This document shows, piece by piece, positions 19,777-31,392 of a stretch of 64,000 bases of DNA. The notes below the pieces were generated by a model. The model searched no databases. It was not told the DNA's origin and saw nothing but the letters and a program-made list of their open reading frames with translations. The position numbers and the translations under genes were made by a program. The number at the start of each line of letters is the position of its first letter. Position 1 is the first letter of the stretch. This DNA is from Sulfurimonas sp. Lineage in GTDB: Bacteria > Campylobacterota > Campylobacteria > Campylobacterales > Sulfurimonadaceae. The stretch lies in contig JAQTZE010000006.1 in NCBI GenBank assembly GCA_028687935.1, forward strand, positions 124,001 through 188,000. The letters run 5' to 3'.

Positions 19777-21162
19777 TTATATATTTAAACCTTTTTCACC
19801 ATGAACAGCTTCATCAAGACCAACAGCTTCAGTCTCTTCATCTACTCTTCCGCCACCTGTAAGTGCTGAAGCGATATAGTAAACAACCACAGTTCCTATC
19901 AAAGTAAACAAGCCTACAACTGCTACTGACTCAAGTTGTACCATGAATTGTCCCATTCTATCACCTGAAGCTTTAAGTGGACCATCCCATAATAAGTCTT
20001 GATCTGCTAAAGCGAACACACCCGTTGCTAACGCACCCCATAGACCTGCAAGGAAGTGGATACCAAACGCATCTAAAGAGTCATCATAACCAAGTTTTTT
20101 CTTAAGTACAGCTACACCAAAGAATGCGATTGCTGAACCAACAGCACCGATAATCATCGCACCGCCAACATCAACGAAACCAGCAGCAGGAGTGATTGCT
20201 ACAAGACCAGCTACAACACCTGAAGCAGCACCAAGAAGCGTAGGTTTTTTAAACATTACCCATTCGATTACTAACCAAGTAATAGCAGCGATTGCAGTTG
20301 CTAAAGTAGTTGTTAAGTATGCTAGACCAGCGATTGCATTTGCACCAAATGCAGACCCACCGTTAAATCCATACCAACCGAACCATAAAAGAGCAGCACC
20401 AAGCGCTGTTAACATTACACTCATAGGTTTCATTGCGATTTTTGGATATCCGCTGCGTTTACCAACTAAAAACGCAAGAACTAAACCTGCAAGACCACCA
20501 TTCATGTGAACAACTGTACCACCAGCAAAGTCAAGAGCACCAGCATCAAATAAAAGTCCACCGTCTCCACCCCATACCATGTGTGCGATTGGAGCATAGA
20601 CAACTATTGTCCAGATTGCTACAAACACTATCCATGTAGAAAACTTGATTCTCTCAATGACTGAACCAGATGCGATTGCAACCGTAATAGCGGCAAAAGT
20701 ACCTTGGAACACAACAAATACGTAGGTAGGATATGTTCCACTTAAGTCATTCCACTTGATACCATCAAGGAACATATGGCTAAAACCACCCATAAATGAT
20801 TGAACACCTGCTGATTCAGCAGTACCAAACGCAATTGAATAACCAACTGCTATCCATGCAACAAAAGCAACTACAAACGCAGATAAAACCATTGCGTATG
20901 TATTGAGAACATTCTTCGAACGTGTCATACCTGCATAAAAGAGTGCAAGACCCGCTGGAGTCATGAGGAATACTAATGCAGCGGACATCATCATCCATGC
21001 AGTGTCACCACTATCTAAAGTAGGCGCATCTTCAGCTAGTACTAAAGAAGGTAAAAGCGTTAAGGCTAACAATAACCATTTTTTCATCGTAAATTCCTTT
21101 TTTTCCGATTTTTTACTTTCGGATTTATTTATTTCGAGGAAAAGTATAACATCTACTTGCAC
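19777..21162 (-). CDS. amt: Ammonium transporter (Amt/Rh family), second copy; probable start is internal (MKKWLLL...)
   Basis: LDFAGGTVVHMNGGLAGLVLAFLVGKR, WFGWYGFNGGSA; signal peptide after the internal Met. Confidence 0.93.
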   Translation of the reverse strand: MQVDVILFLEINKSESKKSEKKEFTMKKWLLLALTLLPSLVLAEDAPTLDSGDTAWMMMSAALVFLMTPAGLALFYAGMTRSKNVLNTYAMVLSAFVVAFVAWIAVGYSIAFGTAESAGVQSFMGGFSHMFLDGIKWNDLSGTYPTYVFVVFQGTFAAITVAIASGSVIERIKFSTWIVFVAIWTIVVYAPIAHMVWGGDGGLLFDAGALDFAGGTVVHMNGGLAGLVLAFLVGKRSGYPKIAMKPMSVMLTALGAALLWFGWYGFNGGSAFGANAIAGLAYLTTTLATAIAAITWLVIEWVMFKKPTLLGAASGVVAGLVAITPAAGFVDVGGAMIIGAVGSAIAFFGVAVLKKKLGYDDSLDAFGIHFLAGLWGALATGVFALADQDLLWDGPLKASGDRMGQFMVQLESVAVVGLFTLIGTVVVYYIASALTGGGRVDEETEAVGLDEAVHGEKGLNI

Positions 21163-21288
21163 GCTTGCTATACAGGAAATTGATTAATTTTTAATCACTA
21201 TTTTCCATTTCCAAGGTTTTGGCTTCACATCTTCCCATATAAAGATATGTAAGTATAAACTCACCCTATTTCCACATTTCTTAAGGGA

Positions 21289-23817
21289 TTGTTAGGTATT
21301 ATAAAACAATTTTATTTACATAGGGTGTTTTATATGGGTGACTTGTTAAACAATGATGATATTCAGACTGTAAAGATTGAAGAGACTCTACAAAGTAGCT
21401 ACCTCGATTACTCAATGAGTGTAATCGTAGGCCGTGCTCTTCCAGATGTTAGAGATGGACTCAAACCAGTTCACAGAAGAATTCTTTATGCGATGGATAA
21501 ACTAAGTTTATCGCACGGAGCTAAATTTAAAAAATCTGCACGTATCGTCGGGGACGTTATCGGTCAGTATCACCCGCATGGTGATACAGCTGTTTATGAT
21601 GCACTTGTACGTATGGCGCAAGACTTCTCAATGCGTATGCAACTTGTTGATGGTCAGGGTAACTTCGGTTCTGTTGATGGTGACTCTGCGGCGGCAATGA
21701 GATATACTGAAGCACGTATGACGAAGTATGCTGGTGAGCTTCTCAAAGACTTAGAGAAAAATACAGTTAACATGATAGATAACTACGACGGTACTACAAA
21801 AGAACCAGATGTTATGCCTACACGTGTTCCAAACCTTCTTATTAATGGTTCTTCAGGTATTGCTGTTGGTATGGCTACAAATATTCCTCCGCATAACCCA
21901 ACGGAGATTATGAATGGTCTTAAGGCACTTTTGGCAAATCCGAGCATCTCTCTAATTGAAATTATGGAACATATTAAAGCTCCAGACTTTCCAACAGGTG
22001 GAACTATCTTCGGTAAAAAAGGGATTATGGACGCATATGATACAGGCCGTGGCCGTATCAAAGTGCGAGCAAAAACACACATAGAACAAAAAGCTAAAAA
22101 AGAAGTTATCGTTATTGATGAACTTCCTTATCAAGTAAACAAAGCACGTTTGATTGAAAATATTGCAAACCTTGTAAAAGATAAGATGATAGACGGCGTT
22201 TCTGAGATCCGTGACGAATCAGATCGTGATGGAATGCGCGTTGTTATCGAACTTAAACGCGATGCAATGAGTGAAATAGTACTGAACAATCTTTTCAAAC
22301 AAACAAGCATGCAAACTACTTTTGGTATCATCATGCTATCTATATTAAATCAAGAACCAAGAATTTTTGGTATTATAGATATACTCAAGTACTTTATTAA
22401 TCACCGTAAAACAATTATCATCCGTAGAACTATCTTTGATCTTGAAAAAGCTAAAGCACGCGCGCACATCTTAGAAGGTCTTAAAAAAGCAATCGATATC
22501 ATCGAAGATGTTATCCGTGTTATCCGTGCTTCAAATAGTGAAGAGCTTGCAAAAAACAACCTTGTAACAGAGTTTGACTTCTCTGAGATTCAAGCAGCAA
22601 GTATCGTTGCAATGAGACTCGGAAGACTCACAGGTCTTGAGATTGAAAAAATCGAGAACGAACTTCGTGAACTTATCGAACTCATCGAGTATCTTGAGTC
22701 TATCCTCAAAAGTGAAGAGGTACTTCACGGTATTATCGCACAAGAGTTTGATGAAGTCTCTGCTACATATACAGATGTAAGACGTACTGACATCGAAGAT
22801 GATTATGATGATATCGATATCGAAGATCTTATTCCAAATGAGCCAATGGTTGTAACAATCACACACCGTGGTTATATCAAACGCGTGCCACTTGGTGCAT
22901 ATGAGAAACAAAAACGCGGTGGCAAAGGTAAAACAGCTGTAACTACTTATGAAGATGACTTTATTGAAAGATTCTTTACATGTAATACGCATGATACGCT
23001 TCTTTTTGTTACAGATCGTGGTCAACTTCACTGGCTCAAAGTATATAGAATACCTGAAGGCAGTAGAATCGCAAAAGGTAAGGCAGTTGTCAATCTTCTC
23101 AGCCTTGTCGCAGATGAGAAAATTCGTTCAATCATCCCTACTACAGACTTTAGTGATGAAAAATCACTTGTATTCTTCACACAAAAAGGTATCGTAAAAC
23201 GTACAAATTTAAGTGAATTCTCAAATATTAGAAGCAATGGCGTTCGAGCGATTGTTCTTGATGATGATGATGCACTTATCACGGCAAAAATTGCTGATCA
23301 AGATATCAAGTATCTCTTTATCGTGACAAAATTGGCACAATGTATCAAATTTGAGATAGAAAAAACTCGTGATCAAGGTAGAAGCACACGTGGTGTAAGA
23401 GGTATCAAGTTCAAACATGAAGGTGATGAAGTAGTCGATGCGAATATTATTGCAAATGACGAACAAGAGATTCTAATCGTCAGTGAAAAAGGTATCGGAA
23501 AACGAACAGATGCTGGCGAGTACAGACTCACGAACCGTGGTGGTTCTGGTGTTATTGCTATGAAAATGACAGCAAAAACAGGTAAGTATGTTGTTGGTAT
23601 TCTAATGGTCGATGAAAGCATGGATATGATGGCACTTACTAAAGCTGGTAAAATGATACGTGTTGATATGCAAAGTATCTCAAAATCAAGTAGAAACACT
23701 TCTGGCGTTTATATAGTAAAAGGTGATGATGTAGCAAGTATCTCTCGCTGTATCAAAGAAGAAGAGGAAGATGAAGATGATTTCGATGGAGAACCATCTT
23801 TATTAGATTTGGAATAG
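21289..23817 (+). CDS. gyrA: DNA gyrase subunit A
   Basis: [40 protein letters not shown] GyrA-box-like; probable start [11 protein letters not shown] at 21334. Confidence 0.97.
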   Translation: MLGIIKQFYLHRVFYMGDLLNNDDIQTVKIEETLQSSYLDYSMSVIVGRALPDVRDGLKPVHRRILYAMDKLSLSHGAKFKKSARIVGDVIGQYHPHGDTAVYDALVRMAQDFSMRMQLVDGQGNFGSVDGDSAAAMRYTEARMTKYAGELLKDLEKNTVNMIDNYDGTTKEPDVMPTRVPNLLINGSSGIAVGMATNIPPHNPTEIMNGLKALLANPSISLIEIMEHIKAPDFPTGGTIFGKKGIMDAYDTGRGRIKVRAKTHIEQKAKKEVIVIDELPYQVNKARLIENIANLVKDKMIDGVSEIRDESDRDGMRVVIELKRDAMSEIVLNNLFKQTSMQTTFGIIMLSILNQEPRIFGIIDILKYFINHRKTIIIRRTIFDLEKAKARAHILEGLKKAIDIIEDVIRVIRASNSEELAKNNLVTEFDFSEIQAASIVAMRLGRLTGLEIEKIENELRELIELIEYLESILKSEEVLHGIIAQEFDEVSATYTDVRRTDIEDDYDDIDIEDLIPNEPMVVTITHRGYIKRVPLGAYEKQKRGGKGKTAVTTYEDDFIERFFTCNTHDTLLFVTDRGQLHWLKVYRIPEGSRIAKGKAVVNLLSLVADEKIRSIIPTTDFSDEKSLVFFTQKGIVKRTNLSEFSNIRSNGVRAIVLDDDDALITAKIADQDIKYLFIVTKLAQCIKFEIEKTRDQGRSTRGVRGIKFKHEGDEVVDANIIANDEQEILIVSEKGIGKRTDAGEYRLTNRGGSGVIAMKMTAKTGKYVVGILMVDESMDMMALTKAGKMIRVDMQSISKSSRNTSGVYIVKGDDVASISRCIKEEEEDEDDFDGEPSLLDLE

Positions 23818-23850
23818 TACTTGCTTAATTTGAGCAATACGATAAAACAC

Positions 23851-23870
23851 AAGCGCCTTTTGGTGCTTTT
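23851..23870 (+). terminator. Putative terminator downstream of gyrA
   Basis: AAGCGCC-TTTT-GGTGCTT followed by TTTCT. Confidence 0.5.
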
Positions 23871-23883
23871 CTAAGGAAAACTT

Positions 23884-24399
23884 ATGAAATACTCTTTGCT
23901 TTTGATTGCATTTTTGGGTGCTGGGTCACTTATGGCTGATGAAGCGCCTGTAAGTAATATCACTATAAACTGTGAGAATCCAAAAACAGGTGAAACATGT
24001 CAAAAATCCCCAACGGAAGTCATTGATGCAACAGGTATGGATACTGTTGTTTCAGATGTACCTAAAAAAGATGCTTTTTTAGCAAAGGGTGCTGAAGTTC
24101 GTATCAGCGTTATCGGTCAAGGTGTTGCTCCAATGAACACATCCTCACCTGCGCAGGCATATGCTCTTGCAAAACGTGCTGCTACTGCAGATGCGTATAG
24201 ACTTTTGGCCGAAAAAGTTAAAGGTGTAAGAATCGATGGCCAAGATTTGATCAAGAACATGATGGTACAACGTTCAACCGTTCGTACTACAGTTCAAGCT
24301 ATGGTCAAAAACGCGAATGTTGTTGAGACAACGTTTAAAGAGGGCCTATGCGAAGTAGAGATGGAAATCGTCTTAGCGCACTCTCAATTTTCAAACTAA
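23884..24399 (+). CDS. LPP20-family-like exported protein
   Basis: Signal peptide; SSPAQAYALAKRAATADAYRLLAEKVKGVRI... Confidence 0.65.
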   Translation: MKYSLLLIAFLGAGSLMADEAPVSNITINCENPKTGETCQKSPTEVIDATGMDTVVSDVPKKDAFLAKGAEVRISVIGQGVAPMNTSSPAQAYALAKRAATADAYRLLAEKVKGVRIDGQDLIKNMMVQRSTVRTTVQAMVKNANVVETTFKEGLCEVEMEIVLAHSQFSN

Positions 24400-24761
24400 T
24401 ATTCCTCTTTTATTCACTTGCACTGAGTGCCGGTGAATATCTCATATCTTATCGCTATGTCACACAAAATGCAATTCTCTACAACGAAGTACTCTCTATT
24501 GCTAAAGCCATGCACAAATGCACTGGTACACCCTCTTCCACTTTGATATTAGAAAGTGATGGAAGCGATAATTTAAATCAAATAATTTCTCAAAATGAAG
24601 ATGAATTTTTATCCTTTATCCATGCCCTTGGACTCGATGTTAAACATTCTGAGATAAATACCAATTTGCAAAATAGTTCTACAACTATTCTCACACTCAA
24701 AACCACTTGTTTCAAAGTCAATTTTAATGATAATTTCGCTAAAATTTCCCCTTTAAATTAA
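24348..24761 (+). CDS. Hypothetical exported protein overlapping the previous gene
   Basis: ORF with hydrophobic segment IFKLIFLFYSLALSAG; starts 52 nt before the upstream stop. Confidence 0.5.
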   Translation: MRSRDGNRLSALSIFKLIFLFYSLALSAGEYLISYRYVTQNAILYNEVLSIAKAMHKCTGTPSSTLILESDGSDNLNQIISQNEDEFLSFIHALGLDVKHSEINTNLQNSSTTILTLKTTCFKVNFNDNFAKISPLN

Positions 24762-24773
24762 GGGTACTTTATA

Positions 24774-25913
24774 TTGAAAATAGCAATAGTTGAAGATGAT
24801 ATCAACATGAGAAAATCTCTTGAGATTTCTATGAGTGATTATACAGAGTTTGAAGTCAAGACATTTAAAAGTGCCAAAGATGCCCTTAAAGCTCTTGACG
24901 AAAGCTTCGATTTGATTATTACAGATATCAATATGTCAGGTATGGACGGTATAGAGTTTGTAAAAACGCTAAATGGCCGCTTTGAAGTCATCATCATGAC
25001 AGCAAACGCAACACTTGGTCGTGCTATTGAGTCTATACAACTTGGCGTAAAAGATTTTTTACTCAAGCCATTTGATATAGACACCTTAGTCGATGCGATA
25101 AAGCGTGAAGATAAGATCCAAAAAGTCAAAAAAACAGTGCAAACGCAAGAGAAAAATGCAAGTGGATTTCTTGCTACGTCCAAAGCACTTGAAACTATTA
25201 TAAATATAGCAGATAAAGCATCCAAAACAGATGCAAGTATCCTTTTGCTTGGAGAGAGTGGTGTCGGTAAAGAGGTCTTTGCTTCGTATATCCACAACAA
25301 CTCTCCAAGAGCGAGCAAACCCTTTGTAGCTATCAATATGGCCGCACTTCCAGAAAACCTTATAGAGAGTGAACTCTTTGGTTTTGAAAAAGGTGCGTTT
25401 ACAGATGCAAGTGAAGCTAAGGCTGGACAATTTGAACTTGCGAATGGTGGAACACTTTTCTTAGATGAGATAGGCGAAATGCCCTATGGCGTTCAAGCGA
25501 AACTTCTTCGTGCTTTGCAGGAAAAAGAGATACGTCGTCTTGGTTCTTCTAAGTCTATCAAGATCGATATCAGAGTTGTCTCAGCAACAAACGCAAAGCT
25601 CGAAGAGAAGATAAAAAATGGTGAATTTCGAGAAGATCTCTACTACAGACTCAACACGATTCCTTTGCTTATCCCAGCATTACGTGAACGAACTGAAGAG
25701 ATACTGCAAATAGCAGAAGCTATGATAGAGCAAAACTGTAAAAAGTATGGATTTGAGAAGAAATACTTTTCCAAAGCGGCAGTGGAACAACTCTTAGACT
25801 ATAAATGGCCTGGCAATATACGAGAACTACTCTCTGTTGTCGAGAGAGCTGTCATTTTAAGTGAAACAAACGAGATTGAAGCCAATGAGCTTTTTTTACA
25901 CAATAGAGTTTAG
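24774..25913 (+). CDS. Sigma54-dependent NtrC-family response regulator
   Basis: REC domain, GESGVGKEVFASYIHNNS Walker A, ESELFGFEKGAFTDA (GAFTGA-like). Confidence 0.9.
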   Translation: MKIAIVEDDINMRKSLEISMSDYTEFEVKTFKSAKDALKALDESFDLIITDINMSGMDGIEFVKTLNGRFEVIIMTANATLGRAIESIQLGVKDFLLKPFDIDTLVDAIKREDKIQKVKKTVQTQEKNASGFLATSKALETIINIADKASKTDASILLLGESGVGKEVFASYIHNNSPRASKPFVAINMAALPENLIESELFGFEKGAFTDASEAKAGQFELANGGTLFLDEIGEMPYGVQAKLLRALQEKEIRRLGSSKSIKIDIRVVSATNAKLEEKIKNGEFREDLYYRLNTIPLLIPALRERTEEILQIAEAMIEQNCKKYGFEKKYFSKAAVEQLLDYKWPGNIRELLSVVERAVILSETNEIEANELFLHNRV

Positions 25914-25921
25914 GAGATACA

Positions 25922-26959
25922 ATGAAAAAATATAATGTAGCGGTTGTCGGAGCAAATGGAGCGGTTGGAGAAGAGATTTTATCAGTTCTCTCGGAGATAG
26001 ATTTTCCACTTAATAAGTTAGTGCCATTGGCAAGTGCAAGAAGTTTGGGTAAAACTGTTAGCTTTAATGGTAAGGATTTACCAATCATAGAGCTGACACA
26101 TGATGTTTTTAAAAAAGAAGAAATCGATATCGCACTTTTTAGTGCTGGCGGAAGCGTAAGTGCTGAGTTTGCACCTTCTGCAGTTGCTGCAGGTGCTGTT
26201 GTTATCGATAATACATCACACTTCAGAATGCAAGAGAATGTTCCTTTGGTCGTGCCAGAAGTAAATCCTGAGGATATTGCAAAATGGAGAGACACAGGTA
26301 TCATTGCTAACCCAAACTGCTCGACTATCCAAATGGTTCAAACACTGAAACCTCTTGACCTTGAGTATGATTTGCAGCGCGTAGATGTTGCGACATACCA
26401 AGCAACTTCAGGCGCAGGTAAAACTGCTATGGAAGAGCTTGTCACACAGATGCAAGATTTCTTTGCGTTTAAACTTGACGAATCAGAACATAAATCATTT
26501 AAACACCAAATCGCTCTCAATGTCATCCCTCAAATCGATGTTTTCACAGATAATGGATACACAAAAGAAGAGATGAAAATGGTCAATGAGACAACGAAAA
26601 TCATGCACAAAAAAATCCCACTAAGTGCTACATGTGTTCGTGTACCGACACTTCGTGGACATGCAGAAGCATTGACACTTACATTTAAAACGGAAGTAAC
26701 TGCAGATGCTGTGAGAAAAGTACTCAGCAGAGCACAAAATATCGTTATCCTTGACCAGCCATTTGAAGCACTCTACCCTATGCCTGCTACGTGTGTAGAT
26801 ATGAATGAGACTTTTGTCGGTCGCATCAGAAGTGACACATTCGATAAAAAAATAGTTCATATGTTCGTGGTCGCTGATAACCTCCGCGTCGGTGCTGCTA
26901 CAAACGCAGTAAGAATCGCTCAAAAATGGGTTGAGATGGAAGGGGAAAATAATGATTGA
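25922..26959 (+). CDS. asd: Aspartate-semialdehyde dehydrogenase
   Basis: VAVVGANGAVGEEIL, NPNCSTIQMV active-site Cys, RVPTLRGHAEALTL. Confidence 0.95.
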   Translation: MKKYNVAVVGANGAVGEEILSVLSEIDFPLNKLVPLASARSLGKTVSFNGKDLPIIELTHDVFKKEEIDIALFSAGGSVSAEFAPSAVAAGAVVIDNTSHFRMQENVPLVVPEVNPEDIAKWRDTGIIANPNCSTIQMVQTLKPLDLEYDLQRVDVATYQATSGAGKTAMEELVTQMQDFFAFKLDESEHKSFKHQIALNVIPQIDVFTDNGYTKEEMKMVNETTKIMHKKIPLSATCVRVPTLRGHAEALTLTFKTEVTADAVRKVLSRAQNIVILDQPFEALYPMPATCVDMNETFVGRIRSDTFDKKIVHMFVVADNLRVGAATNAVRIAQKWVEMEGENND

Positions 26960-27494
26960 AAGAATCTTTGAAAATAGCCTTTGGAGTTCACGCTTCATTA
27001 TTATATTAGCTGTAGTTTTTGGACTTTTAGGTGCTATTTTACTTTTTGTTGTTGCTAGTTTTGATATCTATGAAACAACAAAATATGTTATCAGTACATA
27101 CTTGACACATGCACACCCTGAACATTTTCACGAAGAAGTAGTCGGCGGTATTATTGGAGCAGTTGACCTCTATCTTATCGGTGTTGTAATGCTGATCTTC
27201 TCTTTTGGTCTTTATGAGCTCTTTATCTCAGATATTGACCCTGCAAACAAATGTGATGTCAATGGTGAAAAAGGCGAAGAAGAATGTGAAAATCAACTTT
27301 TAGCAGTACATTCACTTGACCAACTCAAAGATAAAATCTCTAAAGTAATCGTAATGGTTCTTGTTGTTGGGTTCTTTCAAAAAGTGGGACACACACAATT
27401 CAATGGAGCACTAGAACTTCTCTACCTAGCACTCTCTATCACAGCAGTTGCTGTTGGACTCTACTTTTTAAGCAAAGTTGGGCACCACCACTAG
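26952..27494 (+). CDS. YqhA/UPF0114 family membrane protein
   Basis: MIERIFENSLWSSRFIIILAVVFGLLGAILLF...; overlaps the asd end. Confidence 0.8.
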   Translation: MIERIFENSLWSSRFIIILAVVFGLLGAILLFVVASFDIYETTKYVISTYLTHAHPEHFHEEVVGGIIGAVDLYLIGVVMLIFSFGLYELFISDIDPANKCDVNGEKGEEECENQLLAVHSLDQLKDKISKVIVMVLVVGFFQKVGHTQFNGALELLYLALSITAVAVGLYFLSKVGHHH

Positions 27495-27532
27495 CATACG
27501 CTAGTGTCTAAAAACTATTTAAAGGATATGAT

Positions 27533-28573
27533 TTGGGAAAAATATTTGTAGATGCCTGTTTTGGCAAAGAGACACCGTACACTCCAGTTTGGATGATGCG
27601 CCAAGCTGGCCGTTATCTTCCGGAGTATATGGAAGTAAGAAAACAAGCAGGCAATTTTTTAAATCTTTGCCACGATCCTAAAAAAGCAGCAGAAGTATCG
27701 ATTCAACCACTTGATATTGTAGGTGTTGATGCGGCTATTTTATTTAGTGATATCCTTGTTATACCTGATGAAATGGGAATGGATTTGGAGTTTATCAAAG
27801 GCTTTGGACCAAAGTTCAATGATCCACTTACATCACAAGAAGATCTTGACAGACTCATTGGCGGCGATGAAGCAGCAAGCAAACTCACTTATGTTTATGA
27901 GACTATTGCACTTTTAAGAGAGCAACTTGATGCACGTGGTGACAACAAAGCGCTTATCGGATTTACCGGTGCACCATGGACACTTGCAACTTACATGATA
28001 GAAGGTGAAGGTACAAAAACATACAACATCTGTAAAAAAATGATGTATTCAAACCCTGAGCTTCTTCACAATATTCTTGCAAAAGTAACTGAAGTCGTCA
28101 AGCTTTATATGGAAAAACAGATTCAAGCTGGTATCGATGTTGTTCAGATTTTCGACTCATGGGCTGCGGCTATAGAACCAGGTATGTATGATGAGTTTTC
28201 TTGGAAATATATGGTAGAAATCGCTGAATATTTAAAAGAAAAATATCCACATATTCCGGTTATCATGTTCCCAAAAGGCATCCCTGCATTTTTGGATAAA
28301 GTCTATGGAAACTTCGATGTATTCGGCGTTGACTGGTCAACTCCAATGGCACTTGCAAAAGAAAAACTTGGTGACAAATATGTCCTTCAAGGAAATATGG
28401 AGCCATGCCGTCTTTACTCAAAAGAGGCGACTACGAAATGTGTAGAAGTGATCCAAGAGACGATGCAAGGAAAACGCCATATCTTCAACCTCGGTCACGG
28501 GATTCTTCCTGACGTTCCTGTAGAAAACGCAATCCATTTTGTGAACGAATGTCACCGTGTCAGCAGAAAATAA
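27533..28573 (+). CDS. hemE: Uroporphyrinogen decarboxylase (non-ATG start)
   Basis: [46 protein letters not shown]. Confidence 0.96.
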   Translation: MGKIFVDACFGKETPYTPVWMMRQAGRYLPEYMEVRKQAGNFLNLCHDPKKAAEVSIQPLDIVGVDAAILFSDILVIPDEMGMDLEFIKGFGPKFNDPLTSQEDLDRLIGGDEAASKLTYVYETIALLREQLDARGDNKALIGFTGAPWTLATYMIEGEGTKTYNICKKMMYSNPELLHNILAKVTEVVKLYMEKQIQAGIDVVQIFDSWAAAIEPGMYDEFSWKYMVEIAEYLKEKYPHIPVIMFPKGIPAFLDKVYGNFDVFGVDWSTPMALAKEKLGDKYVLQGNMEPCRLYSKEATTKCVEVIQETMQGKRHIFNLGHGILPDVPVENAIHFVNECHRVSRK

Positions 28574-29501
28574 TATAATATTTGGCCCAATTAACTCTCG
28601 CCGTTTTGGCAGGAGTTTGGGTATCGATCTCTCTCCCTCAAACAAACAATGTAACTTTGACTGCCTCTACTGTGAACTAGCCCCTGCTGCAACTGTTGAT
28701 CATCAAACGCAGAGTATTCCCGTATCCAAAATCATAGACGAGCTCAAAAAACATCTTGATGACAAGATGGATGTCATCACACTCACAGCAAATGGTGAAC
28801 CTACGCTCTACCCTCACCTCGATGCCCTTATAGATGAGATAGACAAGATCAAAAACGCAACACAAACACTCATACTCACAAACAGTGCGACTTTGATAGA
28901 TCCAAAAGTTTTTGCCTCACTTTTAAAGCTCGATCAAGTCAAACTTTCACTCGATGCAGTAAGTCCTGAAGTCTTTAAAAAAATAGACAGACCGCACAAA
29001 AGTATACAAATAGAAGAAATCGTAAGCAAGGTTATTGCGTTTAGTAAAGTTTACAGAGGAAAACTCTTTATAGAGATACTTTTTGTCTATGAACTCAACG
29101 ATACAAAAGAAGAAGTCCAAAAACTAAATGACGTGCTCATGCAGATAAACGCAACAAGAATAGATCTAGGCACGATAGACAGGCCGCCCGCTTATCCTGT
29201 GATGGGTATAAGCTACAAAGAGTTACATGAACTCTCACAACACTTTGATAGCGCACTTCCTATCCATATAGCTTCCCGTGTACATGCCGAGCCAAATAAC
29301 GCTGAGTATAGTGATGACGAAATAATAAACACACTCGATAAACGCCCTCTTACCCAAGAAGATATCGATTTGCTTTTTGACAAGGAGAGCAAAAATCGCT
29401 TGCAAACCCTTTTAGAAGATGGAAAAATCACAACAAAAAGCGTAGGAAATTTGGAGTTTTTTCTTCCATCTGAAAATATTCAAAGAAAACGCAAGAAATA
29501 G
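28557..29501 (+). CDS. Radical SAM protein (COG0731-like)
   Basis: [32 protein letters not shown] with CxxxCxxC. Confidence 0.85.
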   Translation: MSAENNIIFGPINSRRFGRSLGIDLSPSNKQCNFDCLYCELAPAATVDHQTQSIPVSKIIDELKKHLDDKMDVITLTANGEPTLYPHLDALIDEIDKIKNATQTLILTNSATLIDPKVFASLLKLDQVKLSLDAVSPEVFKKIDRPHKSIQIEEIVSKVIAFSKVYRGKLFIEILFVYELNDTKEEVQKLNDVLMQINATRIDLGTIDRPPAYPVMGISYKELHELSQHFDSALPIHIASRVHAEPNNAEYSDDEIINTLDKRPLTQEDIDLLFDKESKNRLQTLLEDGKITTKSVGNLEFFLPSENIQRKRKK

Positions 29502-29511
29502 CCAAATTTAC

Positions 29512-29540
29512 TTGACTTTTACGAGGTCATAAAGTATAAT
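29512..29540 (+). promoter_or_regulatory. Sigma70-type promoter upstream of tRNA-Asn
   Basis: TTGACT - 17 nt - TATAAT. Confidence 0.75.
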
Positions 29541-29558
29541 TTCGGCTCAAAACAACAT

Positions 29559-29633
29559 TCCGAATTAGCTCAGCGGTAGAGTAGGTGACTGTTAATCACT
29601 TGGTCACTGGTTCGAATCCAGTATTCGGAGCCA
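29559..29633 (+). tRNA. tRNA-Asn(GTT), CCA encoded
   Basis: Acceptor TCCGAAT/ATTCGGA, anticodon loop CTGTTAA, GGTTCGAATCC. Confidence 0.95.
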
Positions 29634-29829
29634 CAGCGCTCAAAACCCCCATAAATATAATGTTTCAATAACTTCATTTAGTCACTTGTGCCTAAATAAT
29701 CAAACCCAATTTTATTCTGTTCATTCTAAAAAGACTCTTTATTAATCCAATTATTCAGAAAACAATCAATCTTCTTACTCAAGAAATACTATAATGCCGC
29801 CATAAGAATTTAAAGTTCAGATTTTTATA

Positions 29830-31392
29830 TTGATTATGTTATCAAACAAAAGGAAAGCCATGGAAACGCAGGTAAAAGAAAATATAGAACTCGTCTATTT
29901 AAGTATGGATGATTACGAGGAACTCAAAGATGTAATGCTCCTTGTTTATGCTCCTATGAGTGACGCATATTGGAAAAGAGAGCAGATTCAGACACTTATA
30001 GATAGATTTCACGAGGGGCAAATCGTTATCAAGATAAATGGAGAGATTGCAGGATGTGCACTCTCTATTATTGTTGATTATGAGCGTTTTTCTAACCATC
30101 ATACGTATAGTGATGTTACACACAACTATACATTTGACACGCACACAGATATGGGTGAGCTTCTTTATGGTATCGATGTCTTTATCACTCCAAAGTTTCG
30201 CGGTCGCCGTTTAGGGAGACGTCTGTATGATTTTCGTAAAGAGCTTTGTGAAAAGCTTAACCTCAAAGGTATTGCGTTTGGTGGACGAATTCCAAACTAC
30301 CACAAATATGCAAAAGAGCTCACACCAAAACAGTATATTGAAAAAGTAAAGCTCAAAGAGCTCAATGATCCTGTACTAAACTTTCAGATGTCAAATGACT
30401 TTCACCCTTCTAAGATCTTGAAAGGTTATCTTGAGGGAGATAAAGAGTCTGGAGAGTTTGCTGTTTTACTTGAGTGGGATAATATCTACTATGAAAAACC
30501 GACAAAACTTGCCACTACAAAGAAAAAAATAGTGCGTTTAGGTCTTATCCAGTGGCAGATGCGACCGTATAAAAACCTCGAAGAGCTCTTACAACAGGCA
30601 GAGTATTTTATCGATGCCGTTTCTGGATATCGTTCTGATTTTGCACTCTTTCCAGAGTTCTTTAACGCACCTCTTATGGCTGAAAACAACCATCTCTCAG
30701 AACCAGATGCAATACGCGAGCTTGCAAAACATACACACAATATCGTGCAAAAATTCTCAGAACTCTCAATGTCTTACAACATTAACATCATCTCGGGAAG
30801 TATGCCAGAGATGAGAGATGGACATCTCTACAATGTTGGATATCTATGCCGCCGTGATGGGACTATCGATCGTTATGAAAAGATCCATGTGACTCCAGAT
30901 GAGGCAAAAATATGGGGTATGCAGGGCGGAAGTCAAATCAAGACTTTTGATACGGATTGTGGAAAAATAGGGATACTTATCTGTTATGACTCTGAATTTC
31001 CAGAGCTTAGCCGCCTACTTGCAGCTGAGGGAATGGATATCCTCTTTGTACCATTTTTAACAGATACACAAAACGGATACTCACGTGTAAGACACTGCTC
31101 TCAAGCAAGAGCGATAGAAAATGAGTGCTACGTAGCCATCGCTGGAAGTGTCGGCAACCTTCCAAATGTGCACAATATGGATATCCAGTTTGCACAGTCC
31201 ATGGTCTTTACTCCGTGTGACTTTGCGTTTCCTACAAATGGGATAAAAGCTGAAGCGATACCAAATAGTGAGATGACGCTTATAGCCGATGTTGATCTCG
31301 ATCTCCTCAGAGAACTCAACCAATTTGGAAGTGTAAAAAACCTCAAAGATAGAAGAACTGACCTCTATGACGTTACAAAAGTAAATCTATAG
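29830..31392 (+). CDS. GNAT acetyltransferase fused to carbon-nitrogen hydrolase
   Basis: GNAT-like N-terminus (FITPKFRGRRLGRRLYDFR) plus nitrilase domain (FPEFFNAP, EKIHVTPDEAKIWG, GILICYDSEFPE). Confidence 0.88.
   Translation: MIMLSNKRKAMETQVKENIELVYLSMDDYEELKDVMLLVYAPMSDAYWKREQIQTLIDRFHEGQIVIKINGEIAGCALSIIVDYERFSNHHTYSDVTHNYTFDTHTDMGELLYGIDVFITPKFRGRRLGRRLYDFRKELCEKLNLKGIAFGGRIPNYHKYAKELTPKQYIEKVKLKELNDPVLNFQMSNDFHPSKILKGYLEGDKESGEFAVLLEWDNIYYEKPTKLATTKKKIVRLGLIQWQMRPYKNLEELLQQAEYFIDAVSGYRSDFALFPEFFNAPLMAENNHLSEPDAIRELAKHTHNIVQKFSELSMSYNINIISGSMPEMRDGHLYNVGYLCRRDGTIDRYEKIHVTPDEAKIWGMQGGSQIKTFDTDCGKIGILICYDSEFPELSRLLAAEGMDILFVPFLTDTQNGYSRVRHCSQARAIENECYVAIAGSVGNLPNVHNMDIQFAQSMVFTPCDFAFPTNGIKAEAIPNSEMTLIADVDLDLLRELNQFGSVKNLKDRRTDLYDVTKVNL

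Noticed and set aside
22531-23031. 166-aa antisense ORF in gyrA
   Set aside because: Cys/Ile/Phe-rich shadow of the conserved gyrA reading frame.
27489-27506. CACTAGC-atac-GCTAGTG hairpin at the end of the yqhA-like gene
   Set aside because: Short stem without a T tract and followed closely by hemE; could be chance or an attenuator, too weak to call.
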